Shown here piece after piece: positions 43,989 through 53,088 of a stretch of DNA of 64,000 nt. The notes beneath the pieces were generated by a model that saw nothing but the letters and a program-made list of their open reading frames with translations, ran no database searches and was not told the DNA's origin. Numbering within the stretch: the first letter of the stretch is position 1; every line of letters starts with the position of its first letter. Origin of the DNA: Bacillus infantis (GTDB lineage Bacteria; Bacillota; Bacilli; Bacillales; Cytobacillaceae); NCBI RefSeq assembly GCF_020171945.1, contig NZ_JAIVAP010000005.1, forward strand, positions 124,001 to 188,000, read 5' to 3'. Position numbers and translations under genes: made by a program.

Positions 43989-44288
43989 ATGAGGGGCATA
44001 TACATCTATTTAGGGGTATTGAATGCGCTGGATGCACTGGCCACCTCTCTGGGGCTGAATGCAGGGCTGATAGAAGAAGCTAATCCGGTGATGGGAGGTC
44101 TGTATGAAAAAGGCCCGCTGCTCTTCCTCCTGGTCAAATTATCATTCAGCGCGCTTCTAGGCTGCTTTGCTTATCTGAAATATATGCCTGAAACGAAGCT
44201 TCTGAAAGTCCTGCTGCTGTTCTCTTCTTTTTTATATACCTCAGTATGCCTTCTCCACCTATACTGGATAGCAAGCCAGTTTCCATAA
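43989..44288 (+). CDS. DUF5658-like small membrane protein
   Basis: This 99-residue protein has three predicted membrane spans: GIYIYLGVLNALDALATSL, LLFLLVKLSFSALLGCFAYL and LLKVLLLFSSFLYTSVCLLH. The pattern N-x-x-D-A-x-x-T followed by E-A-N-P-V-M is typical of DUF5658. Function is unknown. The frame opens upstream at 43935, but the first hydrophobic segment begins at the ATG 43989, preceded by GGAAGCGGTGAG. It lies alone between ilvA and ypmP. Confidence 0.72.
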   Translation: MRGIYIYLGVLNALDALATSLGLNAGLIEEANPVMGGLYEKGPLLFLLVKLSFSALLGCFAYLKYMPETKLLKVLLLFSSFLYTSVCLLHLYWIASQFP

Positions 44289-44396
44289 AACAAGCTGAAC
44301 TTTTTGAAAAAAAGCAGGAACAGCGCATATTTAGACACACTTCGGGGCCTTGATGAGGTATAATATAACAAACGGGTGAAAAAGAGGATTGATATT

Positions 44397-44648
44397 TTGC
44401 TATTCAAAAGCCTAGAGTTCAAAAATGCTGTTGGACAGAAGGTTAAGGTCATTGAAATTCCAGTATTGGAGGAAGATAGCCCAAATTTCTTTATGATCCA
44501 ATTCCGTTTAAAAACATTCATCTCGGCCGTTCACAAAGACACCAGCAGGAGAAGTGTGCACTCATTCAGGGAATATTTGAAAAGAGTCCTGAAATGGAAG
44601 GATTATGAACACCTGTTTAATGTAGTTGAATTAAAAAATAATGCTTAA
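44397..44648 (+). CDS. ypmP: DUF2535 family protein YpmP
   Basis: This 83-residue protein begins MLFKSLEFKNAVGQKVKV and matches B. subtilis YpmP in length and sequence style (EIPVLEEDSPNFFMIQFRL, FREYLKRVLKWKDYEHLF). Function is unknown. Start is TTG at 44397, with GAGG nine bases upstream; the in-frame GTG at 44376 has no site. A TATAAT at 44359-44364 may be the -10. In B. subtilis it also follows ilvA, so the synteny supports the name. Confidence 0.85.
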   Translation: MLFKSLEFKNAVGQKVKVIEIPVLEEDSPNFFMIQFRLKTFISAVHKDTSRRSVHSFREYLKRVLKWKDYEHLFNVVELKNNA

Positions 44649-44654
44649 TTCCTT

Positions 44655-44680
44655 GCGCCGGTTTTCCGGCGTTTTTATTT
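44655..44680 (+). terminator. Terminator of ypmP
   Basis: CGCCGG and CCGGCG pair around TTTT and are followed by TTTTTATTTT. Confidence 0.9.
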
Positions 44681-44795
44681 TGCCTGAATCACTCAATGAA
44701 GAAATCCGGCTGCCATTTAAACCGCTTTCTATTTTATTTGCTGTCCAAATCCATGTATAATTATATTTATAAGTGGATTGTTGGGAAGTGATATT

Positions 44796-45638
44796 TTGGC
44801 AAAGGTAAAGATAGTGACAGATTCAACAGCAGACCTGCCGGCAGCACTTGCAGCCGAGCTTGGAATTGAAGTGGTGCCCCTGTCGATCAGCATAGATGGC
44901 GAAACCTATCTCGACAGGATAGATATAACCCCTTCTGAATTTATGAAAAAAATGAAAACTTCTGCAGAACTGCCAAAAAGCTCGCAGCCGCCTCCAGGGA
45001 AGTTCGTTGAGCTTTATGACCGTTTTGGGGCAGAAGGCTATGAGGTATTGTCGATACATATGACAGGCGGGATGAGCGGTACTGTCCAATCAGCAGAAAG
45101 TGCTGCAAAGATGTCTTCCGCTAAGGTAACAGTGATTGATTCCCGATTTATTTCAAAAGCACTTTCTTTTCAGGTAACAGAGGCGGCAAAGATGGCCAGC
45201 GAAGGGCTCGGTATGGATGAAATTGTAGAAAAGCTTGTAAAAATAAGAGATAAGACTCATTTATATGTTGTAGTCGATACTCTCGAAAATCTCGTCAAGG
45301 GCGGGAGGATCGGAAAAGGGAAGGCTCTCATCGGATCCCTGCTGAATATCAAACCGATCGCTTCGCTTGAAGGCGGAGTTTATACGCCTGTAACGAAGGC
45401 AAGAAGCTATACACAGGTGGCTAAATATCTCGTAAAGCAATTTGCAGAAGATGTTAAAGGCAGGACAATAAAAGGGGTAGGGATCTGTCATGCAGAAGGC
45501 CTCGACCTTGCAATGAAGGTCAAAGAGGGTCTCATTGAATTGACAGGCTACGAAAATGTTGAAATTGCGGAAACGACCCCAATCATCAGCACGCATACCG
45601 GCCCGGGTGCAATTGGCTTTATGTATTATTATGAATGA
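44796..45638 (+). CDS. DegV family fatty-acid-binding protein (second paralog)
   Basis: This 280-residue DegV protein begins MAKVKIVTDSTADLPA. Fatty-acid-pocket motifs are PKSSQPPPGKFVELY near residue 70 and HMTGGMSGTVQSAESAA near residue 95, with VVDTLENLVKGGRIGKGKA further on and HTGPGAIGFMYY at the end. It may serve as a FakB-type acyl presenter. The start is TTG at 44796 with only a weak GGGAAGTGA site; the in-frame codon at 44778 has none. It is monocistronic between two terminators. Confidence 0.9.
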   Translation: MAKVKIVTDSTADLPAALAAELGIEVVPLSISIDGETYLDRIDITPSEFMKKMKTSAELPKSSQPPPGKFVELYDRFGAEGYEVLSIHMTGGMSGTVQSAESAAKMSSAKVTVIDSRFISKALSFQVTEAAKMASEGLGMDEIVEKLVKIRDKTHLYVVVDTLENLVKGGRIGKGKALIGSLLNIKPIASLEGGVYTPVTKARSYTQVAKYLVKQFAEDVKGRTIKGVGICHAEGLDLAMKVKEGLIELTGYENVEIAETTPIISTHTGPGAIGFMYYYE

Positions 45639-45640
45639 AG

Positions 45641-45672
45641 AAAAGCTGGATATTTCCAGCTTTTTTTTATTT
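45641..45672 (+). terminator. Terminator of second degV gene
   Basis: AAAAGCTGGA and TCCAGCTTTT form a ten-base-pair stem followed by a long T-run. Confidence 0.92.
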
Positions 45673-45767
45673 TAGGCCGCTTATCAGCTGCCTTTTGCAG
45701 AAACCCTTCAAAAAATTGCCATTATAGACAGGTGGTTGAAATATCTTAAATAGGAGGGGGAAATACT

Positions 45768-46754
45768 ATGGCCAAAAATAAAAATGTCCTGTTTTTCAGC
45801 GACTTTGGAATAGATGATTTTGTGGCAGCCATTTATGCACTGTTTTCTAAGGAAGTCAATATAGTCGGTATCGTTGCCGACTATGGAAATATCTCCAGGC
45901 TTGATGCGCTCCGGAATGCAGTTTATCTGCGGGAGGTCACTGGTATTGCTGATATCCCGGTATTCAGCGGTGCCGAGCTGCCGCTGACAGGAGAAAACCC
46001 TGTCTATTATCCTGATGTCCACGGATTGGAGGGGCTCGGTCCGATTTCACTGCCTGAATATGAAGTGACAGATGAGTTTTTTGAGAACTTTGATGGCATA
46101 AAAGGAATCATTTCCAAATACGAGGACGACCTTATCATTGTAAATGTAGGAAGGCTTTCTTCTCTGGCTACAGCATTCATTTTATATCCCTCTTACATGT
46201 CCAGGGTAAAGGACTTCTATATTATGGGCGGGGCTTTTAATGTTCCCGGTAATGTCAGCCCTGTGGCAGAAGCCAACTTTTACGGCGACCCTTATGCGGC
46301 CAATATCATTATCAGGCAGGCGCCAAAGCAGATTCACATATTCCCGCTTGATGTGACCATGTCAGCCATTGTCACTCCTATGCTAATAGACCGCCTTGAT
46401 GAATATTATAAGGAGATAAACAGCAGGCCAGGTTTGCTTGTAAAGCCGATGGTTGACTATTATTATAAATTTTATAAAAAAAGAGACCCTGATATAAGCG
46501 GGAGCCCTCTTCATGATGTTTTTACACTTTGGGCCCTAACTGAGGATGCTGCAGTTGAGTATAAGGAACTGCCTGTCATCATTCAGGTTGATAAAGGGGA
46601 AGGACAGGGACAGAGCATTGGAGATTTCCGCAAGTTTATAGAAAAAGCCGAATACCCTATCCACAAAATTGCCATTTCCTTCGATTACGCAAAGTTCATC
46701 ACAAGCTTTTACACCACAATGAAAAATCACTATAGCGAAAAGCCGCCATCATAG
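45768..46754 (+). CDS. Nucleoside hydrolase family protein with altered calcium motif
   Basis: This 328-residue protein has the fold and several landmarks of inosine-uridine preferring nucleoside hydrolases: GIDDFVAAI near the N terminus, IMGGAFNVPGNVSPVAEANF, DPYAANIII and the His-Asp pair in SPLHDVF. The canonical N-terminal DxDxxxDD reads FSDFGIDD, so the first calcium ligand is replaced by Phe, and substrate range or activity may differ. There is no signal peptide. A strong GGAGGGGG precedes the ATG. It appears monocistronic with its own terminator. Confidence 0.85.
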   Translation: MAKNKNVLFFSDFGIDDFVAAIYALFSKEVNIVGIVADYGNISRLDALRNAVYLREVTGIADIPVFSGAELPLTGENPVYYPDVHGLEGLGPISLPEYEVTDEFFENFDGIKGIISKYEDDLIIVNVGRLSSLATAFILYPSYMSRVKDFYIMGGAFNVPGNVSPVAEANFYGDPYAANIIIRQAPKQIHIFPLDVTMSAIVTPMLIDRLDEYYKEINSRPGLLVKPMVDYYYKFYKKRDPDISGSPLHDVFTLWALTEDAAVEYKELPVIIQVDKGEGQGQSIGDFRKFIEKAEYPIHKIAISFDYAKFITSFYTTMKNHYSEKPPS

Positions 46755-46772
46755 AAATATAGCACTTTACGC

Positions 46773-46805
46773 GCCAGCCTCTTCTTAGGGCTGGCTTCTT
46801 TCATT
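46773..46805 (+). terminator. Terminator of nucleoside hydrolase-like gene
   Basis: GCCAGCC and GGCTGGC pair across a nine-base loop and lead into a T-rich tract. Confidence 0.75.
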
Positions 46806-46906
46806 TCTGCCTTTTTGGGCCCGAGAGGATGCAATAGCTTTCTATGTCGGCTGATATTTTACCTTTATTGGGAAATGCTATAAAAAAACAAAAAAAGGTG
46901 TTCTTT

Positions 46907-48430
46907 ATGTTCAGAAGCAGACGAGGGAAAAACATTACAAAAGATCAAAAACAGACCCGCTCTCATTCATTGACGGTTGATGAGCTGCAAAAAGAACTCA
47001 GCCAGGAACTGAATGAAAGCCCTGACTTGCATGTCCGCCTGCTCTGGAAGGAAGAGCAGAAAATAGCGGTGATATTTGTGAAAACGCTGACAGATCCCAT
47101 GATTTTAGATGAAAGGATCCTTTTGCCGCTTCAAAAAGCAATTGGCCCTCTGGAGCCTGATAGTATTGCCAACCTTCTCCCGATAGGGGAGCTGAGCACC
47201 GCGAATCAGCTGAAAGAAATCGCAGCCGCTCTTTTGAACGGCAATACCTATATTTATATAGAAGGACAGCCTTTTGGGAATCTTGCTGGAACCGGCAAGA
47301 CGGCAGAAAGGTCCATTGAGAAGGCGGAAACAGAATCTCTTGTCTATGGCCCGAAGATCTCTTTTACCGAATCGCTTGAATCCAATGTCAACATTATCCG
47401 AAGAAATTTGAATGGAGCAAATCTCTGCATCGAGGACTTGAAAGTCGGAGGGAGAAGCAAGCTGAAAGCCAAGCTTTTCTATATCAAGGATGTAGCTGAC
47501 ACAGATAATGTCCTGACCTTCCGGCAGCGCATCAGTGACCTGGAGTCAGATTATGTTCCGGATACCACTGTCCTTGCTCAGTATATCGAGGATAACAGCT
47601 GGTCAGTCTTCCCGCAGATTCTGACGACAGAACTGCCGGACAGATTCTGTATTTCACTCATTAAGGGACAGGTTGGTGTCCTTCTTGACAGGAGCCCGAG
47701 CGCCCTGTACGGCCCGACAACTTTTTTCAGCTTTTTTGAAACGACAGAAGATCTTTATATGCGCTGGAATATGGGGACATTCCTGCGCCTGCTGCGCTTC
47801 TTGTCCATCTTTCTGTCTGTCCTGTTGACGCCGGCTTATGTGGCGGTATTAACCTACCATTATGAGGTCATCCCTTCTCCATTGCTTGTTTCTTTGGGAC
47901 AGTCGAGGTCAAATGTACCATTTCCTCCTGTATTTGAGGCTCTCCTTCTTGAGTTCATCATTGAGCTGTTAAGGGAAGCCGGCGCAAGGCTTCCGACGAA
48001 GGTCGGCCAAACAATGGGGATTGTAGGCGGTATCGTCATCGGGCAGGCAGCAGTTGACGCCGGTTTTACAAGCAATATCCTCATTATCATCATTGCCCTG
48101 AGCGCGCTCGGATCCTTTACGGTTCCAAGCTATTCAATGGGAACAGCCATCAGGATCATCCGCTTTCCTATCATCATTATGGCCGGTTTATGGGGAGGGA
48201 TTGGAATCATGATATCTTTCTGCTTCCTGCTGATTCATCTGTTGAAATTATCGGCTATCGGCAGGCCTTACCTGGCGCCGGTTTATCCGCTGAGATGGAA
48301 GGATATCCGCTACAGCATGGTCCGCTTTCCGCTTCAATATTTATCCAGAAGGCCTGAAATGAACATGACTGATGATCAATCAAGATATCCGGCGCATAAG
48401 TCTGCAAAAACAAAAGATGTGGATGAATAG
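46907..48430 (+). CDS. Spore germinant receptor subunit A (GerA family)
   Basis: This 507-residue GerXA subunit sits in the spore inner membrane and takes part in sensing germinants. A soluble N-terminal part (residues about 1-280, with FTESLESNVNIIRRNLNG and PDTTVLAQYIED) is followed by about five membrane spans, with the conserved VPFPPVFEALLLEFIIELL and RLPTKVGQTMGIVGGIVIG. The frame opens at 46844, but AAGGTG lies six bases before the ATG at 46907 and the protein start MFRSRRGKN is typical. It is followed by B and C subunit genes in the usual order. The germinant cannot be inferred. Confidence 0.92.
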   Translation: MFRSRRGKNITKDQKQTRSHSLTVDELQKELSQELNESPDLHVRLLWKEEQKIAVIFVKTLTDPMILDERILLPLQKAIGPLEPDSIANLLPIGELSTANQLKEIAAALLNGNTYIYIEGQPFGNLAGTGKTAERSIEKAETESLVYGPKISFTESLESNVNIIRRNLNGANLCIEDLKVGGRSKLKAKLFYIKDVADTDNVLTFRQRISDLESDYVPDTTVLAQYIEDNSWSVFPQILTTELPDRFCISLIKGQVGVLLDRSPSALYGPTTFFSFFETTEDLYMRWNMGTFLRLLRFLSIFLSVLLTPAYVAVLTYHYEVIPSPLLVSLGQSRSNVPFPPVFEALLLEFIIELLREAGARLPTKVGQTMGIVGGIVIGQAAVDAGFTSNILIIIIALSALGSFTVPSYSMGTAIRIIRFPIIIMAGLWGGIGIMISFCFLLIHLLKLSAIGRPYLAPVYPLRWKDIRYSMVRFPLQYLSRRPEMNMTDDQSRYPAHKSAKTKDVDE

Positions 48431-48442
48431 GGAGGTGTGAAA

Positions 48443-49573
48443 GTGAAGCCCCAGATCAATATAAACCCAAAAGAAAATCTCCTTTTTGATGCGTTATTTA
48501 TGTTTTTTCTTATCCATACCATTCAGACCGGGGTAGGTATTGCTGGGCTTCCCAGGATCGTCTATCTTTCCGCGGGCCATGACGGCTGGATTTCCATCAT
48601 AATCTCCGGGCTGCTCGTCTCAGCAGTCATCTTTCTTTCGGTGATGATGCTGAAGCAATATGAAAGCGCAGATCTCTTCGGCATACATTACGATGTATTT
48701 GGGACCTTTTTAGGAAGGCTTATTAATCTCCTCTATACCTTTTATCTTATTTCGGGCATATTTGTTATCGTCATGAATTATGTTGAAATTGTCCAGGCGT
48801 GGGTTTTTCCTGATCTGTCCACCTGGTTCCTTGCTATGATCCTTTTGCTCCTGGCAGTGTATGCAGTAATGGGCGGCGTTCGCATTGCCGTCGGCTTTTC
48901 CTTTATGTCTTTTCTGCTTACATTCTGGATTGTCCTGATCATCATCGTCCCAGCCAGAGATTTCGATTACACCCACTTATTGCCGGTTTTGGAGTCGAGC
49001 TATACCGATGTTCTAAAAGGAGTATATAAAACATCCCTTTCCATAGTCGGTTTTGAAATGCTCCTCTTTTTATACCCTTTTATTAAGGATAAAAAAAAGG
49101 CCCATTTGTATACACAGCTTGGAGGCTTGTATACAACACTGCTGTTTGTCCTCGTGACCGTTATTTCTATAGGTTTTTTCGGGGAAAAGGGACTGGAAAG
49201 GACAATCTGGCCGGTGCTTTCTATGTTTAAGATCGTCCGTCTTCCTAATCTGGAGCGTTTTGAATTTATAGCAGTCTCATTTTGGATGCTGATTATACTG
49301 CCGAATATTTGCCTATATCTCTGGGCAGCTTCAAGGGGGATGAAAAGGGTTTTTCCCGGAAAGAAACAAAAAACCTTTATTATCCTGATTGCCCTCCTAG
49401 TGTGGAGCTGCAGTTTCCTTGTCAAAGCCAGGTATCAGATGAATATTGTAACCGATTATATTGGGATGGCAGGATTTTACTTAGGAATCTGCTATCCGGC
49501 ATTGCTCTCGATGCTTGTTCTGGCGAAAAAGAAAATTTCAGCAAGGAGGAAGAGCGATGAAAATAGTGTGTAG
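48443..49573 (+). CDS. Spore germinant receptor subunit B (GerB family)
   Basis: This 376-residue GerXB subunit is a ten-span amino-acid-permease-like membrane protein (LeuT-fold family) that probably binds the germinant. Early motif IHTIQTGVGIAGLPRIVY and mid motif SIVGFEMLLFLYPFI match the family. The start is GTG at 48443 with GGAGGT six bases upstream; the GTG at 48437 overlaps the site. Its 3' end overlaps the C-subunit start by 17 bases, consistent with coupled translation in a forespore-type ger operon. Confidence 0.92.
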   Translation: MKPQININPKENLLFDALFMFFLIHTIQTGVGIAGLPRIVYLSAGHDGWISIIISGLLVSAVIFLSVMMLKQYESADLFGIHYDVFGTFLGRLINLLYTFYLISGIFVIVMNYVEIVQAWVFPDLSTWFLAMILLLLAVYAVMGGVRIAVGFSFMSFLLTFWIVLIIIVPARDFDYTHLLPVLESSYTDVLKGVYKTSLSIVGFEMLLFLYPFIKDKKKAHLYTQLGGLYTTLLFVLVTVISIGFFGEKGLERTIWPVLSMFKIVRLPNLERFEFIAVSFWMLIILPNICLYLWAASRGMKRVFPGKKQKTFIILIALLVWSCSFLVKARYQMNIVTDYIGMAGFYLGICYPALLSMLVLAKKKISARRKSDENSV

Positions 49574-50705
49574 TCTGCTGATAGCTTTGGGCCTCCTGCT
49601 GCCAGCTGCAGGATGTGTGAAGACGAAGCAGCTTGAAAGGCTGGGGCTGATCACGGCAATCGGCTATGATGAAAAAGGAGACATTATAGAGGGGACGGTA
49701 GTGCTGCACACCTTTGAGTCCAAGGAGGAAAATGTAACACAGATCATTACAGCTTCCGGCAACACAAGCAAGGGCATCCGCCAGAAGCAAAATATCAAAA
49801 CTTCCCACAATCTTGTGTCCGGCCAGCTGAGGGTCGCCGTATACAGTGAGGAAACAGCAAAAAAAGGACTCCTTCAGCTTGTAGATACATTGAATCGCGA
49901 TGCCACAATCGGAAACCTGGTATATTTGACGGTCAGCAAAGGGAAAGCGAAGGATCTGCTGAAAAAGGCAGGGCAAAAAGAGAAGACCAATCTTGGCACC
50001 TATCTGTATAATCTGATCAAACAGAATATTAAAGACGAGTTGATCCTTTCGCCTACGCTCCACGAATTCAATCACAGCTATTTTGATCCGGGTAAGGATC
50101 CTGTCCTTCCTGTCTTGAAGCTGGAAGAAGATAAAGTAATTATAGCGGGAATGGCCGCTTTTAAAGATGATTTGCTTGCGGGAGAGCTTGAAATTGAAAA
50201 GCTATTCTATCTGAAAACCTTAGAAGACAACTATGAGTCAGGGAACCTGGAGCTTGAGATTCCAAAGGAGAGGTTAAAGGAATACATCCTTCCTGCAAGC
50301 AGTGAAACGGAAGAACAAAAAGAAGAGCCCCTATTCATTACGATAGATGATATCGTGTCTACCAAGAAAATCAGGCTGAAGGACAGGGAAAAAGTGCAGT
50401 TCTCAATTGACATTAAACTGAAATCACGAATACTCGAGGTTTCACGCGATATGGACCTTGGCAATCCCAAAGTAATTAAGGCGGTGGAAAAGGAAACAGC
50501 CAAAAAAGTTAAGCAGGAGACAGAAACAATGCTAAAGCAGCTTCAGGAAATGGAGTCCGATCCCGTAGGCTTTGGGAATATTTATAGTGCTCATCTGGAT
50601 CGCGGAAAGAGTATCACAAGAGATGAATGGCGAAACATTTACAAGAAGGCAAAATTTGATGTCCATGTGGAGAACACGATTGCCAGGACCGGCGTTATCG
50701 ATTGA
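49557..50705 (+). CDS. Spore germinant receptor subunit C, lipoprotein (Ger(x)C family)
   Basis: This 382-residue GerXC subunit is a lipoprotein on the outer face of the spore inner membrane. The signal peptide ends in the lipobox PAAGC (Cys about 19), and the family pattern LERLGLITAIGYDEKGD follows. The late segment contains a coiled Lys-rich helix (KVIKAVEKETAKKVKQETE). AAGGAGG lies seven bases before the ATG at 49557, inside the B-subunit gene. It completes a standard A-B-C receptor operon. No D subunit gene follows. Confidence 0.92.
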   Translation: MKIVCSLLIALGLLLPAAGCVKTKQLERLGLITAIGYDEKGDIIEGTVVLHTFESKEENVTQIITASGNTSKGIRQKQNIKTSHNLVSGQLRVAVYSEETAKKGLLQLVDTLNRDATIGNLVYLTVSKGKAKDLLKKAGQKEKTNLGTYLYNLIKQNIKDELILSPTLHEFNHSYFDPGKDPVLPVLKLEEDKVIIAGMAAFKDDLLAGELEIEKLFYLKTLEDNYESGNLELEIPKERLKEYILPASSETEEQKEEPLFITIDDIVSTKKIRLKDREKVQFSIDIKLKSRILEVSRDMDLGNPKVIKAVEKETAKKVKQETETMLKQLQEMESDPVGFGNIYSAHLDRGKSITRDEWRNIYKKAKFDVHVENTIARTGVID

Positions 50706-50810
50706 CAGGAGCAGCAAGGCTAGTTCACTGATTTGTCATATCTTTTTCTTTCTTCTTTCTAATTCGTCTGCTAGAATTATTGCTATCTGATGAAGAGCAG
50801 GTGATTATAT

Positions 50811-51395
50811 ATGAAAAAAAAGCGGGTGTCGCTATTCAGCCTCGGACTGATGCTGCTGATAATTCTTTCCGCCTGCGGCCAAAAGGGTATCGAAAATCCA
50901 TATAATTGGACGGTTCAGGACTTTACATATACCAACCAGGCTGGAGAACAGACAGGACTTGCAGACTTGAAGGGAAAGGTATGGATTGCAGATTTCATTT
51001 TTACAAGCTGTGAGGATGTCTGTCTTCCGATGACCTTCAATATGTCAAAGCTCCAGGATAAGGCAACGGAAGAGGGCATAGAAAATCTTCAGTTTGTTTC
51101 CTTCAGCGTCGATCCTGCCGTTGATACGCCGGAAGCATTGAAGGCATATGGCGACAATTTTGAAGCAGACTATGAAAATTGGAACTTTCTGACAGGATAT
51201 GATCAGCAGGAAATTGAGGATTTTGCGAAGGAAAGCTTTAAGACTCTTGTCGTGAAACCGGAATCAGATGATCAGGTGATCCATGGGACCGAATTTTATC
51301 TTATAAACCAGGAAGGCAAAGTACTTAAGTCTTATACAGGGCTGAAGGATATACCTTATGAGGAGATCATTAAGGATATAAAATCGATTCAATAA
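50811..51395 (+). CDS. ypmQ: Sco1-family copper chaperone lipoprotein (YpmQ)
   Basis: This 194-residue Sco-type thioredoxin-fold lipoprotein delivers copper to the Cu-A centre of cytochrome c oxidase at the outer membrane face. The lipobox is LSAC (Cys22). The copper ligands are Cys67 and Cys71 in FTSCEDVCLPM and the later His in DQVIHGTEFYL. It matches the B. subtilis YpmQ/BsSCO protein in size and position. AAGAGCAGGTG precedes the ATG. A terminator follows. Confidence 0.93.
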   Translation: MKKKRVSLFSLGLMLLIILSACGQKGIENPYNWTVQDFTYTNQAGEQTGLADLKGKVWIADFIFTSCEDVCLPMTFNMSKLQDKATEEGIENLQFVSFSVDPAVDTPEALKAYGDNFEADYENWNFLTGYDQQEIEDFAKESFKTLVVKPESDDQVIHGTEFYLINQEGKVLKSYTGLKDIPYEEIIKDIKSIQ

Positions 51396-51399
51396 GCGA

Positions 51400-51428
51400 A
51401 GAGGCGGCCCGTGCTGCCTCTTTTTCTT
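51400..51428 (+). terminator. Terminator of ypmQ
   Basis: GAGGCGGC and GCTGCCTC pair (one mismatch-like G-T) around CCGT and are followed by a five-base T-run. Confidence 0.8.
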
Positions 51429-51513
51429 TCCGGCTGCGGACATTAAGCCCTGATTGGTTTCGATTGAAAGCAAACGTGTTATAATAATTATACTAGAAAA
51501 GGCAGGTGATTAG

Positions 51514-52347
51514 ATGAAAAAGACATTCACCTTACTTGTATTGGCCGCTTTCTTCCTCTCTTCCTGCAGCGGGGCAGGGGACTCATCCCCTAAGAATTTG
51601 GGAATGAAGGATATCGGCATTTTTGAAAAAGAAATGGTGCCAAATGACTTTATTCCCCGTGATATTCATGTGGTCTCAGTTGGGGATTCGCTGACAGAGG
51701 GTGTTGGCGACAGTACTGGAAGGGGAGGCTACCTCCCTTACCTCCAAGAACAGCTGGAACAGGAAAAAGGCGTTGCACAGACGGAATTCCTTAATTTTGG
51801 AGTTAAAGGGAACCGGACAGACCAATTGCTGAAAAAGCTCAGATCATCGGAAGTCCGATCTGCCATTTCAGATGCAGACCTGGTCATTATCACTATCGGC
51901 GGAAATGATGTCATGAAAGTTGTAAGGCAGAATTTCTCCAATTTGAATGTCAGCGATTTTAAAGGCCAGAAAGCCCAGTATGAAGAAAACCTTAAAGAAA
52001 TCATTGATACAGTACGCAGTGAGAATTCTGATACGCAGATTGCACTGATTGGACTTTACAATCCTTTTTATAAATGGTTTTCGGATATAACGGAAATATC
52101 TGATATCATGGACAACTGGAATGAAGCCAGCAGGAAAATCCTTTCCAGCTATGATTATACTTATTTTGTTGATATTAAGGATATTTTTGAAAATAAGGCA
52201 GAGGATTTGCTGTATACCGATTATTTCCATCCGAACGATAAAGGGTATGAGCTTATTGCGGATAGAGTCTACAGGCAGATTGGCCGGGAGACACTAGAAG
52301 TGATTGCCGAGCAGCAGAAATATGCAGCCAGGAATGAGGAGAGTTGA
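51514..52347 (+). CDS. ypmR: SGNH/GDSL hydrolase lipoprotein (YpmR)
   Basis: This 277-residue lipoprotein esterase has lipobox LSSC (Cys18). The SGNH blocks are VSVGDSLTEGVGDST (Ser nucleophile), NFGVKGNRTDQLL (oxyanion Gly-Asn region), IITIGGNDVMKV and the catalytic Asp/His pair in TDYFHPNDKG. It acts at the outer face of the membrane, probably on an acylated envelope component. It matches B. subtilis YpmR in place and type. AGGTGAT precedes the ATG. ypmS starts two bases after the stop. Confidence 0.92.
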   Translation: MKKTFTLLVLAAFFLSSCSGAGDSSPKNLGMKDIGIFEKEMVPNDFIPRDIHVVSVGDSLTEGVGDSTGRGGYLPYLQEQLEQEKGVAQTEFLNFGVKGNRTDQLLKKLRSSEVRSAISDADLVIITIGGNDVMKVVRQNFSNLNVSDFKGQKAQYEENLKEIIDTVRSENSDTQIALIGLYNPFYKWFSDITEISDIMDNWNEASRKILSSYDYTYFVDIKDIFENKAEDLLYTDYFHPNDKGYELIADRVYRQIGRETLEVIAEQQKYAARNEES

Positions 52348-52348
52348 C

Positions 52349-52933
52349 TTGAACAAAAAAAACAAATGGAAGGTCCTGTTTTTCCTATTATTGGGGATTG
52401 TAATTGCCTTCATAGCCCTTTTTTTCATTATGATAAATCTCCCGGCGAAAGATGAAGAGATTAATACAGCAGAGGTGGATGAAGACGGATATGTTCCATT
52501 TCATCTTCAGACCAATAAAAGCGACCTTAACAGAATCATTGCCCACTATATTGCCAAGGAAGGACTGGACGGTCCGATTGACTATGAAGTGATTCTTGAT
52601 GATGAGGTTGAGCTTTATGGAAATCTCCCGGTATTCAGCCAGAACCTTGAAATGAAACTGACTTTCGAGCCTGAAGCACTGGACAACGGAGATGTTGTCC
52701 TTAGCCAGAAATCCATTGCTGTCGGCCAGCTGAATCTTCCGGTATCATATGTGCTGAAATTTGTCCGCGACAGATATCAGCTGCCTGAAGGGGTTGTCAT
52801 CCAGCCTGATAAAGAGCAGATATATGTCTCTCTCCAGGATATGAAACTAAAGAGCGATCTTAAAGTTAAGGTTGATGAGTTTGACTTGAAAAAGGATGAT
52901 ATCCGCGTTACCTTATTTGTTCCGACTAAATAA
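52349..52933 (+). CDS. ypmS: YpmS-like membrane-anchored protein (DUF2140 type)
   Basis: This 194-residue protein has one N-terminal membrane span (WKVLFFLLLGIVIAFIALFF) and an extracellular beta-rich domain rich in LNRIIAHYI- and SYVLKFVRD-type blocks, the pattern of YpmS. Function is unknown; its link with YpmR is conserved. The start is TTG at 52349 with AGGAGAG upstream; the in-frame ATG at 52304 lies inside ypmR. The two genes are almost contiguous and co-transcribed. Confidence 0.88.
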   Translation: MNKKNKWKVLFFLLLGIVIAFIALFFIMINLPAKDEEINTAEVDEDGYVPFHLQTNKSDLNRIIAHYIAKEGLDGPIDYEVILDDEVELYGNLPVFSQNLEMKLTFEPEALDNGDVVLSQKSIAVGQLNLPVSYVLKFVRDRYQLPEGVVIQPDKEQIYVSLQDMKLKSDLKVKVDEFDLKKDDIRVTLFVPTK

Positions 52934-52964
52934 AAAACTGGCTGATCTTTCAGCCAGTTTTTTC
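52932..52964. terminator. Bidirectional terminator between ypmS and DUF4397 gene
   Basis: AAAACTGGCTGA and TCAGCCAGTTTT form a 12-base-pair stem with T-runs on both strands. It ends ypmS on the plus strand and can also end the DUF4397 transcript. Confidence 0.9.
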
Positions 52965-53088
52965 GTTCCGATAAGAGATTAATAGCTGCATGGAAGTACC
53001 ATCGTGCAGACAAGTGCCTGATGCGATTAATAAGGCATGCGGGGTAGGTGCGAGCCGGTTTCCAGCCGCAGCATCATTGGGGGGCAGG

